Source of the DNA: Bacillus sp. V2I10
Lineage (GTDB): Bacteria > Bacillota > Bacilli > Bacillales > Bacillaceae
Direction: 5' to 3'
Assembly: GCF_030817055.1 (NCBI RefSeq)
Contig: NZ_JAUSYV010000001.1
Span: forward strand, 892,001 to 956,000
DNA: 64,000 nucleotides
Shown one piece after another: positions 16,116 through 24,135 of this stretch. Position 1 is the stretch's first letter; the number at the start of each line of letters is the position of its first letter. The translations under genes and the position numbers were made by a program. The notes beneath the pieces are model-generated. The model saw nothing but the letters and a program-made list of their open reading frames with translations. It ran no database searches and was not told where the DNA came from.

Positions 16116-16133
16116 TTGTGAAATAATTCACAA
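16116..16133 (-). promoter_or_regulatory. Rex box upstream of the ldh pseudogene
   Basis: TTGTGAAATAATTCACAA, a perfect 18-bp match to the Rex consensus TTGTGAAN4TTCACAA, 22 nt ahead of the dead ldh start. Rex senses the NADH/NAD+ ratio. It may now have no functional target, unless it still acts on the divergent amt promoter 130 nt away. Confidence 0.93.
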
Positions 16134-16262
16134 TATTATTTTACCTTATTGAAGAAATGTCTATTATAAAAACAACCTATCTATGATTTTTCATATTCTT
16201 TATCATTTAAAAAACATGTAAGGTTTTTTGACATAAAATTATAATAATTTTTAGAAAATTGG

Positions 16263-16324
16263 TTGACTAAAGAAAGATATACGATAAAATAGAAAATAAT
16301 TAACTCGTGTTATATTTTATAACA
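16263..16324 (+). promoter_or_regulatory. amt promoter with TnrA/GlnR site downstream of the -10
   Basis: TTGACT (16263-16268), 16-nt spacer, TAAAAT (16285-16290). TGTTATATTTTATAACA (16308-16324) matches the TnrA/GlnR consensus TGTNANAWWWTMTNACA completely. With this promoter the site covers roughly +11 to +27, a position expected for repression rather than the TnrA activation known at nrgAB. Another promoter using a -10 near 16328 cannot be excluded. Confidence 0.7.
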
Positions 16325-16361
16325 TACTATGTTATGAAAAGAACAATAGGAGGACGTTAAA

Positions 16362-17627
16362 TTGGATTCTATCTATTTATTAAATAGTTTATGGGTGATT
16401 TTAGGGGCGATCTTAGTTATTCTCATGCAGGGCGGGTTCATTTTGCTTGAGGCGGGATCTACACGCATGAAAAATGCCGGTCATATTGCCGGGAAGACGA
16501 TCTTTACATTTGGTCTTGCATCACTTGTGTTTTGGGCAGTGGGGTTTGGGTTTATTTTCGGCGACCATGCCAATTTCCTTGTCGGTTTATCCCACTTTTT
16601 CTATTCAGGCTATGAGCTTGAAGGGATGAATCTTTCTTCAACTGTATTCTTTTTATTTCAGCTTGCTTTTGCTGGTATTGCGATTACGATTGCCCTTGGA
16701 GGGTTTGCAGAGCGGGCGAAGCTATCAATCTATCTTGTCTTTACGGTGCTGTTCTCAGCTCTTGTCTATCCTGTAGTTGCACACTGGATCTGGGGCGGAG
16801 GCTGGCTTGCTGAGCATGGCAAACAGGATTTTGCAGGCTCTACAGTTGTGCATTTAACGGGTGCAATGGCTGCATTTGCAGCGACAATTTTACTGAAGCC
16901 CCGGATTGGGAAATTCAATCAGGATGGTTCTGCCAATAACATTTTTGGGCATAATCAGGTGTTTACGGCTTTAGGCGTTTTGGTGCTTTGGATTGGCTGG
17001 TTTGGATTTAATGCGGCAAGCACGCTTGGAGTAGAGGATGGATTTTTCGGATATGTTGCGCTGAATACTAATCTTGCAGCAGCAGCCGGTGCTGTCGCAG
17101 CTCTCATCGTTTCATGGGCAGTGCTTGGGAAATCAGATGTACCGACGATGCTGAACGGAGCACTCGCGGGTCTTGTAGCAATCACAGCATCATGTGCGTT
17201 TGTTGATACATGGGCAGCTGTTCTCATCGGTTTTATCGCTGGCATCCTGGTTTTCTATAGTGTGAGATTTTTCGAAAAGAGAAAAATAGACGATCCAATC
17301 TACGCCTTATCCGTTCATGGCGCAGCAGGGGTTTGGGGGACGATTTCAACAGGATTTTTCGCAACACCTGAGCTAGCGACAGTTGGAAAGCCGGGATTAT
17401 TCTATGGCGGAGGCTTTGAACAATTAGGTGTTCAGGTTATGGGTGTCGGCGTATCCGGAGCTTATGCTTTTATCGTTTCGTTTATCATTCTCTTTGCTGC
17501 TAAAAAGCTGATGGGCGGTCTTCGTGTAACGGAAGAAGAAGAAATTATGGGGCTTGATATAAGTGAGCATGGAAGTTACGGCTATCCTGAAGTATTCTTA
17601 TCAAAAGAGGATAAGATCAGCTCTTAA
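16362..17627 (+). CDS. amt: Ammonium transporter Amt
   Basis: 421-residue Amt/MEP/Rh channel for NH4+/NH3 with about 11 helices. Recognisable are MQGGFILLEAGSTRMKN in the first helix, GGFAERAKL, AHWIWGGGWL, the Amt signature region VVHLTGAMAAFAA with the first pore His, and the second pore His in SVHGAAGVWG. TTG start with AGGAGGACG upstream. Unusually, it is not followed by a PII (glnK) gene but by a GlnD-like nucleotidyltransferase and an exonuclease, probably as one operon. Confidence 0.95.
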   Translation: MDSIYLLNSLWVILGAILVILMQGGFILLEAGSTRMKNAGHIAGKTIFTFGLASLVFWAVGFGFIFGDHANFLVGLSHFFYSGYELEGMNLSSTVFFLFQLAFAGIAITIALGGFAERAKLSIYLVFTVLFSALVYPVVAHWIWGGGWLAEHGKQDFAGSTVVHLTGAMAAFAATILLKPRIGKFNQDGSANNIFGHNQVFTALGVLVLWIGWFGFNAASTLGVEDGFFGYVALNTNLAAAAGAVAALIVSWAVLGKSDVPTMLNGALAGLVAITASCAFVDTWAAVLIGFIAGILVFYSVRFFEKRKIDDPIYALSVHGAAGVWGTISTGFFATPELATVGKPGLFYGGGFEQLGVQVMGVGVSGAYAFIVSFIILFAAKKLMGGLRVTEEEEIMGLDISEHGSYGYPEVFLSKEDKISS

Positions 17628-17654
17628 TTCCGGAGCGAAAGGGAAGTGCTGTAA

Positions 17655-18635
17655 ATGGGAGAAAGCTACGAATCGATTCGTGCATGGAAAGATGAAGAGA
17701 TATATAAATATACATCTGATACGCACTCATTAAATCAATTTCATGATCAAGTCATGCGGGCGGTTTTTAACATATCTCTGCAAAGGGTGAAGGAGGAAAA
17801 AGGAACTCCTCCTTCACCCTTTACATGGTTTGTCATGGGGAGTGCAGGGAGATATGAACAGGGAGTCATCAGTGACCAGGATCATGGAATGGTTTATGAA
17901 AAAAGCGGTATAGATGCAGATCAGTACTTTCTGGCACTTGGAAAAGAAGTTTCCTTAGGTCTTCATATTGCAGGATATCCTTATTGCGAAGGTAAAGTCA
18001 TGAGCTCAAATCCTGTCTGGTGCAAATCGCTTGGAGTTTTTGAAAAACAGCTGTCAAAATGGATGGATGAAGTCAGCTTCGAGTCAATGCGGTATCTGCA
18101 GATTTTTGTTGATGCAAGAGTATTAGAGGGAGAAGAAACATTTATTAACCATTTAAAAAACGTCATTGATGATTGCCAGAAAAAGTCTCCGAAGCTATTA
18201 AAACGGTTTATGGATAATATCATGCACCTCAAGCCTTCTGTTGGTCCTCTTGGGCAAATCTTTACCGAAAACAGCGGCCCTTATCAGGGATCATTGAATT
18301 TAAAGCAGGCTGCGTTTTTGCCGTATGTGAATGCGGTAAGAATCCTTGCCATTAAAGAAGGAGTACTAGCCGCATCAACTTTGGACCGGATTGATAAGCT
18401 CAGCAAAGACGAGTTTTATCGGAATGAGCTGAGAGACTATAAAACCAGCTTTGCAAATCTTCTGCAGTTTCGGATGTCTAATTTAAAGAGAATCCAAGAT
18501 TACGATGATGTACATTACCTTCCCATTCAAAAGCTCAGCCGTGCGGAGAGAAAAGAAATGAAAACCATTCTAAAAAACGGGAAAAAGCTGCATCACTTTG
18601 TACAGGGAATCATTGAAAAGGGTGTTCATAAATGA
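17655..18635 (+). CDS. DUF294-type putative nucleotidyltransferase (GlnD-like)
   Basis: 326 residues. The nucleotidyltransferase core is visible as VMGSAGRYEQG...SDQDHGMVYE (about residues 55-80), the G-S-x-x-R-x-E...D-x-D metal-binding arrangement found in GlnD uridylyltransferase N-domains and the DUF294 family. The remaining alpha-helical part matches DUF294 C-terminal domains. Begins 27 nt after amt, so probably co-transcribed, and overlaps the next gene by 4 nt (ATGA). A PII-modifying-like enzyme beside an ammonium channel without PII suggests a nitrogen-signalling role; no substrate can be named. Confidence 0.75.
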   Translation: MGESYESIRAWKDEEIYKYTSDTHSLNQFHDQVMRAVFNISLQRVKEEKGTPPSPFTWFVMGSAGRYEQGVISDQDHGMVYEKSGIDADQYFLALGKEVSLGLHIAGYPYCEGKVMSSNPVWCKSLGVFEKQLSKWMDEVSFESMRYLQIFVDARVLEGEETFINHLKNVIDDCQKKSPKLLKRFMDNIMHLKPSVGPLGQIFTENSGPYQGSLNLKQAAFLPYVNAVRILAIKEGVLAASTLDRIDKLSKDEFYRNELRDYKTSFANLLQFRMSNLKRIQDYDDVHYLPIQKLSRAERKEMKTILKNGKKLHHFVQGIIEKGVHK

Positions 18636-19363
18636 AGTCGAATCCGTTCGTTCATTTTATAAGAGAAGTGCACGGAAAGTTTCAAACGAGCGTTTTTGGA
18701 ACTGCTCAAAGCGGGCAAAACTCCCAGCAAATTGCGTTTTTGCGTCAGCTTCAGCGCGAAATGAAAGCAGAGGAGGCGCTGTCGGTTCCATTAGACGATC
18801 TGAATGTGGTTGTCTTTGATATTGAAACAACCGGATTTTTTCCAGAGCAGGGGAATGAAATCATTGCAATCGGAGCAGTGAAGGTAAGCGGGTGCACGCT
18901 GAAGGAAGAGGAACGTTTCTACTCGCTTGTCAGGCATGAAAATGGGATGTCCGATGAAATCCGTGAGTTAACGGGTATTAGTGATGATGACTTAAAGGAT
19001 GCTCCTTCCCTTGAAGAAGCCATGATCGAATTTTATAAGTTTGTAAAAGGAGATACACTTGTTGCCCATCACTCATCACATGAAAAAAACTTTATGCAGC
19101 ATGCAAGCAGGAAACTGTTCCGTGCACCTTTTAAGCACCGGATTGTGGACACTTCTTTTTTATACCGCATCGCTGAACCGAGTTCAGAGTATTTAAGACT
19201 TGAAGATTGGTGCGATCATAAGCAGATTCCTGTTATAGACCGTCATCATGCGTTAGGCGATGCCATCTTGACAGCGAAATTATGGTGTGAATATGTAGAA
19301 GATGTAAAAGGGCTCGGCTGCAGAACTCTGAGGGATATTTATGAACGGATTGCCATCCTGTAA
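18632..19363 (+). CDS. DnaQ-like 3'-5' exonuclease
   Basis: 243 residues. After about 55 N-terminal residues the DEDD exonuclease begins: Exo I VFDIETTGFFP, Exo II in LVAHHSSHEKNFM, Exo III HHALGDAILT (DEDDh type). Expected to degrade single-stranded DNA or RNA 3' to 5'. The ATG overlaps the stop of the DUF294 gene (ATGA), so the pair is translated together. Why an exonuclease sits in an ammonium-transport operon is unknown; a nucleotide second messenger is one possibility. Confidence 0.82.
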   Translation: MKSNPFVHFIREVHGKFQTSVFGTAQSGQNSQQIAFLRQLQREMKAEEALSVPLDDLNVVVFDIETTGFFPEQGNEIIAIGAVKVSGCTLKEEERFYSLVRHENGMSDEIRELTGISDDDLKDAPSLEEAMIEFYKFVKGDTLVAHHSSHEKNFMQHASRKLFRAPFKHRIVDTSFLYRIAEPSSEYLRLEDWCDHKQIPVIDRHHALGDAILTAKLWCEYVEDVKGLGCRTLRDIYERIAIL

Positions 19364-19368
19364 TAAGG

Positions 19369-19402
19369 AACATTACTTCAGTAAAAGGAGTAATGTTTTT
19401 TT
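19369..19402 (+). terminator. Terminator of the amt operon
   Basis: AACATTACT, 14-nt loop, AGTAATGTT, then seven T, 6 nt after the exonuclease stop. Confidence 0.85.
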
Positions 19403-19476
19403 GTATCGGCGGTTCAATTTGTCTATTTTAGGGGTAAGGTAAATTATAGGCATTTTAAGTCGAGGGGGAAAATGGT

Positions 19477-20367
19477 TTGAAGCAGGCAATGTTAATTGTA
19501 AACCCATCTTCAGGAAAGGAAAAAGGGACTGAATATACAGAACATGCTTTAAAAACAATGAATAAAATGGGCTATGAAACAGAGCTCCATGAAACAAAAG
19601 GCGAGGGAGATGCAATGGAGTTTGCCCGGGAAGCCTGTGAAAGAAAGCTTGATTTTGTTGCAGCAATGGGCGGGGACGGTACTATAAATGAAGCAATAAA
19701 CGGCATTGCTGAACAGGACCATCGGCCTTTATTCGGTTTAATCCCTCTCGGTACGGTGAACGATTTTGCCAGAGCGCTTAATATTCCGCTCGATCCTGAA
19801 GAGGCCATTTCCATTCTGGAGCAGCAGAACACAAGAAAAACGGATGTAGGAAAAATCAATGATCGATATTTTATTAATATAGTGGCTGTAGGTGCTTTAG
19901 CTGAAGCATCTTTCTCTACGCCAGTGGAGCAGAAAACAAAGCTTGGACCGCTTGCCTATATCATTGAAGGTGTAAAGAAAATGAAGGAGAAGCAGCCTTT
20001 TGAACTCAGGGTACAATCAGATAATGTCGTCTGGGAGGGCGAGGCGCTGCTTATGCTTGCAGCTCTGACAAACTCAGTCGGCGGATTCGAAACGATCGCC
20101 CCTGAAGCAGAGGTGAACGATGGCATGCTTCATGTCATGATTATTAAAGATATCGCCCTGCCGCAATTTCTGCTGCTGCTTCCTAAGATCATGACAGGTG
20201 AACTGGGAAACAGCGAGCATGTTGAATACTTAAAGGTGCCAATGATTGAAGCTTCCTCCACTTATGAAATGATTGCGAACGTAGACGGTGACGAAGGGGA
20301 TAAGCTTCCGATAAAAGTAGAAAATTTAAAAAGACACATTGAAATACTGGTACCGAAGGAAGGATAG
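19477..20367 (+). CDS. Diacylglycerol/lipid kinase family protein (DagK/BmrU-like)
   Basis: 296 residues of the DAGK catalytic family: NPSSGK near the start (residues 8-13), the nucleotide-binding AAMGGDGTINEAING (about 62-76), GLIPLGTVNDFARAL and a C-terminal beta domain with NSVGGFETIAPEAEVNDGML. Phosphorylates a lipid alcohol with ATP at the membrane; whether the substrate is diacylglycerol or another lipid is open. TTG start preceded by GAGGGGGAAAA. Followed 12 nt later by a small gene, likely the same transcript. Confidence 0.85.
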   Translation: MKQAMLIVNPSSGKEKGTEYTEHALKTMNKMGYETELHETKGEGDAMEFAREACERKLDFVAAMGGDGTINEAINGIAEQDHRPLFGLIPLGTVNDFARALNIPLDPEEAISILEQQNTRKTDVGKINDRYFINIVAVGALAEASFSTPVEQKTKLGPLAYIIEGVKKMKEKQPFELRVQSDNVVWEGEALLMLAALTNSVGGFETIAPEAEVNDGMLHVMIIKDIALPQFLLLLPKIMTGELGNSEHVEYLKVPMIEASSTYEMIANVDGDEGDKLPIKVENLKRHIEILVPKEG

Positions 20368-20379
20368 GAGGTTCGTTAT

Positions 20380-20691
20380 ATGAAGATAACGATTACTGAT
20401 CTAGCTAAAGGCAAATTAAGTGAAATACCTGATGATAAGATGATCCAGCTTTCTTTTGATCGGGGCAGCTGTGATATTGTGAATACGCTGTATGAAATAA
20501 AGGTCATTAATAAAAGAGAAACTGAACCGTATGAAAAAGTGATTACATCAGAAAAGCTGGATTTTATCGTTGATGATGACTTTGAAGATGCATACGACAA
20601 CGAGCTGACTATCGATTATTTGAACAATTTTTTTGTCTTTAAAAATAAGAATCAGACATTTAATAACAGAATAGGGATTCGATACGTTTAA
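20380..20691 (+). CDS. Small Fe-S-biogenesis-fold (HesB/YqkB-like) protein
   Basis: 103 residues resembling the short HesB/IscA-like family of Bacillus (YqkB/YneR type): an N-terminal ITDLAKGKLSEI, the beta-rich core with RGSCDIV, and the tail FVFKNKNQTFNNRIGIRYV. Only one cysteine is present, so the three-Cys A-type carrier site is absent and Fe-S transfer is unlikely in the classical manner. AGGAGG precedes the ATG. Confidence 0.65.
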   Translation: MKITITDLAKGKLSEIPDDKMIQLSFDRGSCDIVNTLYEIKVINKRETEPYEKVITSEKLDFIVDDDFEDAYDNELTIDYLNNFFVFKNKNQTFNNRIGIRYV

Positions 20692-20717
20692 AAGAAGGGG
20701 GGAGCCTCCTTCTTTTT
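20690..20717 (+). terminator. Terminator of the lipid kinase pair
   Basis: AAAAGAAGG, GGGGAGCC loop, TCCTTCTTTTT. Overlaps the stop codon region of the small gene. Confidence 0.8.
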
Positions 20718-20758
20718 ATTCTGTGATTATAAAAAACAAATTGTTCAGAAAAAAAATA

Positions 20759-20773
20759 TTGCAAACGCTATCA
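20759..20773 (+). promoter_or_regulatory. cre site (CcpA) ahead of the lacI-type gene
   Basis: TTGCAAACGCTATCA fits every position of the cre consensus WTGNAANCGNWNNCW, 55 nt upstream of the regulator start. Predicts carbon catabolite control. Confidence 0.75.
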
Positions 20774-20801
20774 AGATGCAGTATGATTTCAATCAAAGGT
20801 A

Positions 20802-20817
20802 TCCGAAACGTTTTGGA
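20802..20817 (+). promoter_or_regulatory. Operator of the local LacI regulator (autoregulatory copy)
   Basis: TCCGAAACGTTTTGGA differs at one position from the palindrome TCCGAAACGTTTCGGA found twice ahead of the glycosidase gene. It ends in the regulator's ribosome binding site (GGAGGA), so bound repressor would block its own expression. Confidence 0.85.
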
Positions 20818-20827
20818 GGAAAGTATT

Positions 20828-21847
20828 TTGACAACAATTAAGGACATTGCGAAGGCCGCAGGAGTATCCGTTACGACTGTTTCAAGAGCATTGAACGGCT
20901 ATTCGGATGTGAATGAAAAAACAAGACAAAAGATATTCAGAATCGCAAAAGAATTAAACTACAGTCCTAACACGCTTGCGCGGGGATTGGTTATGAAAAA
21001 GTCAAGAACAATCGGAATGCTCGTTTCAGGGATGGACCGCGTCAGTTCAAAGGATAATTTTACCTTTGAAGTGCTGTCCGGCGTTAATGAATGCATTTCT
21101 GAACGGGATTACGATCTGGTGCTTTTCAGTACAACGACAACAAAACAGCGGGAGAAAACCTATTCCCAGCTATGCAGGGAACGGCGGGTAGACGGAGCCA
21201 TTCTTCAAGGAATGAAAATCGATGATCCTTATTTAAAAGAGGTTGTTGAGAGTGATATTCCCTGTATGCTCATCGATATTCCTATTGCATCAAACAGTGT
21301 TGGCTATGTGACGACAGATAATGTGCTCGGAGCAAAGCGTGCTGTTGAACATTTAATCAGCTTAGGACATACAAAAATAGCTTTGATTAATGGTCATGAT
21401 CAGGCATATGTGAGTAAACAAAGGCTTAAAGGCTATTTAGATGCACTAATGGAAGCGAAGTTTGAAGTTAATGAAGACTGGATCATCAGCGGTGATTTTT
21501 CCGAGGAAAAAGCGGAATTGGTCACTGAAAAGCTTCTTAAAGAACACCCTGAAATAACGGCAGTTTTTTGTGCAAGTGATTTAATGGCGCTTGGCGCCAT
21601 TAAAAGTGCGAAAGCATCAGGCATACATGTTCCAGACGGGCTTTCCATTATTGGTTATGACAACATTCTGCTTGCTTCATACTCAAATCCTGCATTAACG
21701 ACAATTGCCCAGAATAAATTTGAACTTGGCTACCAGGCTGCAAATTCTCTGATCGATATGCTTGAAGGGAAAAGCGGATCGAATGTCATAACTCTTAAAA
21801 CGGACTTGATCATTAGAGAATCAACCAAAGAAAACCACAGATCATAA
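20828..21847 (+). CDS. LacI-family repressor of the oligosaccharide locus
   Basis: 339 residues: N-terminal HTH with TTIKDIAKAAGVSVTTVSRALNG, hinge (NTLARGLVMKKSRTIG), then a periplasmic-binding-like effector domain with CASDLMALGA and IIGYDN. The TTG at 20828 follows GGAGGAAAGTATT and gives the canonical N-terminus; an upstream frame from 20723 is not supported. Its likely operator TCCGAAACGTTTCGGA occurs three times nearby. It should release on binding the sugar brought in by the adjacent ABC importer. A cre site adds CcpA control. Confidence 0.9.
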   Translation: MTTIKDIAKAAGVSVTTVSRALNGYSDVNEKTRQKIFRIAKELNYSPNTLARGLVMKKSRTIGMLVSGMDRVSSKDNFTFEVLSGVNECISERDYDLVLFSTTTTKQREKTYSQLCRERRVDGAILQGMKIDDPYLKEVVESDIPCMLIDIPIASNSVGYVTTDNVLGAKRAVEHLISLGHTKIALINGHDQAYVSKQRLKGYLDALMEAKFEVNEDWIISGDFSEEKAELVTEKLLKEHPEITAVFCASDLMALGAIKSAKASGIHVPDGLSIIGYDNILLASYSNPALTTIAQNKFELGYQAANSLIDMLEGKSGSNVITLKTDLIIRESTKENHRS

Positions 21848-21864
21848 GTGGTTTACCTATAAAA

Positions 21865-21930
21865 TCCGAAACGTTTCGGGAGTGTTGATGAAAATCTATA
21901 TTTTTTACAGTAAATCCGAAACGTTTCGGA
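21865..21930 (+). promoter_or_regulatory. Twin LacI-family operators ahead of the glycosidase operon
   Basis: TCCGAAACGTTTCGGG (21865-21880) and TCCGAAACGTTTCGGA (21915-21930), centres 50 nt apart. The second is 18 nt before the glycosidase start. Twin sites about five helical turns apart suit a DNA-looping LacI-type tetramer or cooperative dimers. Confidence 0.88.
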
Positions 21931-21948
21931 ACATCAAGGAGGACAAAG

Positions 21949-24063
21949 ATGGATTACCGTGTGATAAAAGAAAATGACTTGTTTTTGCTGACAGATACTA
22001 ATGGAAATATACCTGAAAATCATCCTTACGGCTTGGGACTTTATACAAAAGACACGCGTTTTTTAAGTAAATTGGATTTGAAGATTAATGGTGAAAACCC
22101 TATCTTGCTCTCATCCGACGCAGATCAAAACTATAAAGCTTGCATTCTCTTAACAAATCCCCATATGGAAGAAGACGGAGAGCTGATTTTATGGAGAGAA
22201 TCCGTAGAGATTGAACGGTCACGATTCATTTATGATGATGTCCTTTATGAAGAAATAAAAGTGAAAAACTACTTTCCGAAGCCTGTAAAATTTGAAATCA
22301 GTATCCATGCTGATGCAGATTTTCTTGATATGTTTGTTGTCCGGGGATTTCAAAATGGAGATCTTGGCAGCCGAACAGGTCAAACGGCCGAAGGAAATAC
22401 ACTTTCCTTTCACTATGCTGGAGCAGACAAAGTAAAACGCAGCACATTGATAACTTGGGACAAAGAAGCTAAAAAAGTCGATGAAAAGGGAAAAATCGAT
22501 TTTGAGTTTGAATTAACTCATTCTGAAACAGACACAGTGACGATTGCTATTAAGCCCCAGATTGGTGAAGCAAAAGTAAAAACTGCTGCGAAAAAAGATG
22601 AAGCTATGCAAAAGCTTGAAGAGTCCTATCAGAAGTGGAATGAACAAGCAGCAAGCATTAAAACAGATTTTACGCCGCTTCAGCGTCTGGTTGACCGCGG
22701 ATTGAATGATATGAGGGTTTTACTGACAGATGCAGGATTTGGGCCATTTCCAGTTGCCGGGCTCCCTTGGTTTGGCGTTCCATTTGGCCGTGACAGTTTA
22801 ATTGCAGCCCTGCAGATCCTGCCATTTCAAACGGAAATCGCAAAAGGAACACTTCTCACTATGGCGCATTATCAAGGACAGACTGTGGATCCATGGAGAG
22901 ATGAACAGCCGGGTAAAATCATGCATGAAATCCGCTTTGGCGAACTTGCAGCTACTGGTCAAATTCCGTTTACTCCTTACTACGGAACGGTTGATGCAAC
23001 ACCTCTGTTTTTAATCCTGCTCTCTGAATATGTGAAGTGGACAGGTGACACGGAGTTCGCGGGAAGTCTTGAGAAAACAATTAAGAACGCTTTAATGTGG
23101 ATTGATGAATATGGAGACCGCGACAAAGATCTTTTTGTGGAATATCATCAGGAATCAAGTAAAGGGATTGCAAATCAAGGCTGGAAGGATTCAGGCGATT
23201 CTGTTGTTCACAGAAATGGCGAATACGCAAAAACGCCTATAGCACTTGCAGAGGTGCAAGGATATGTCTATCAGGCCAAAATGGGAATCGCTGATATCTA
23301 TGAAACGATGAATCAAACAGAACGTGCGGCACAGCTTCGCAGACAGGCAAATTCGCTGAAGCAAAGATTTGATGAAGAATTCTGGATGGAAGATGTTCAG
23401 TTCTATGCCATTGCACTTGATGAAAAGAAAGAACAGGTCGGAACGATTACCTCAAATCCAGGACATATTTTATTTTCAGGAATGCTGAATGAAGACAGAG
23501 CGAAAGCTGTGACTGAGATGCTTGTCTCACCTAAGATGTTCTCTGGATACGGAATCCGGACAATGGCTGAAGGCGAAGCAGGCTACAACCCGATGAGCTA
23601 CCATGATGGCAGCATCTGGCCGCATGATAACAGCATCTCTCTTCTTGGAATGAGCAAAACGGGCTATCAGCAAGAAGCAGGCAAGGTGATGAACGGGCTC
23701 ATTAACGCTGCATCCCATTTTGAATATGACCGTCTGCCTGAACTTTTCTGCGGATACGACAGCTTGGCCGGCAAAGCTGTGAAATATCCTGTCGCCTGTT
23801 CACCTCAAGCATGGGCAGCCGGAACACCGCTCGTCTTTATCCAGTCGATGCTGGGGTTATTTCCAGACAGCTTAAAGAAGGAAATCAGACTCTCACCGGT
23901 TTTACTTGATGGCATGAATGCACTGGAAGTTCAAAATATCTCTATTGGAGAAGGACAATTATCTATCGCAGTCATACGAAGCGGAGTGTCATTTACTGTG
24001 GAAGTTCTAAAAAATACTACAGGATATGCTTTGAAATCATCCGGTACACTTGTTCAAAAATAA
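21949..24063 (+). CDS. Amylo-alpha-1,6-glucosidase / glycogen-debranching-like glycoside hydrolase
   Basis: 704 residues, no signal peptide. N-terminal beta-sandwich of the glycogen-debranching N type (about residues 1-220: DTRFLSKLDLKING), then an (alpha/alpha)6 catalytic barrel with LPWFGVPFGRDSLIA, WRDEQPGKIMHEIRFGE, WKDSGDSV and YHDGSIWPHDNS, the usual acid/base-bearing loops of this clan. It would hydrolyse imported alpha-linked oligosaccharides in the cytosol. First gene after two LacI operators, followed by an ABC importer. True substrate (branched dextrins, other alpha-glucosides) not deducible. Confidence 0.82.
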   Translation: MDYRVIKENDLFLLTDTNGNIPENHPYGLGLYTKDTRFLSKLDLKINGENPILLSSDADQNYKACILLTNPHMEEDGELILWRESVEIERSRFIYDDVLYEEIKVKNYFPKPVKFEISIHADADFLDMFVVRGFQNGDLGSRTGQTAEGNTLSFHYAGADKVKRSTLITWDKEAKKVDEKGKIDFEFELTHSETDTVTIAIKPQIGEAKVKTAAKKDEAMQKLEESYQKWNEQAASIKTDFTPLQRLVDRGLNDMRVLLTDAGFGPFPVAGLPWFGVPFGRDSLIAALQILPFQTEIAKGTLLTMAHYQGQTVDPWRDEQPGKIMHEIRFGELAATGQIPFTPYYGTVDATPLFLILLSEYVKWTGDTEFAGSLEKTIKNALMWIDEYGDRDKDLFVEYHQESSKGIANQGWKDSGDSVVHRNGEYAKTPIALAEVQGYVYQAKMGIADIYETMNQTERAAQLRRQANSLKQRFDEEFWMEDVQFYAIALDEKKEQVGTITSNPGHILFSGMLNEDRAKAVTEMLVSPKMFSGYGIRTMAEGEAGYNPMSYHDGSIWPHDNSISLLGMSKTGYQQEAGKVMNGLINAASHFEYDRLPELFCGYDSLAGKAVKYPVACSPQAWAAGTPLVFIQSMLGLFPDSLKKEIRLSPVLLDGMNALEVQNISIGEGQLSIAVIRSGVSFTVEVLKNTTGYALKSSGTLVQK

Positions 24064-24135
24064 GCTGGTTTACTTCAATCTTTTGGAAGGCAGCTTCCTT
24101 TAGATCATAAAAAAGCAATGGAAGGGGAAATGGCA

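Noticed and set aside
24118..24135. Upstream starts for the sugar-binding lipoprotein
   Set aside because: ATG 24118 and 24130 overlap or crowd the AAGGGG ribosome site; ATG 24136 has correct spacing and yields a normal lipoprotein signal.
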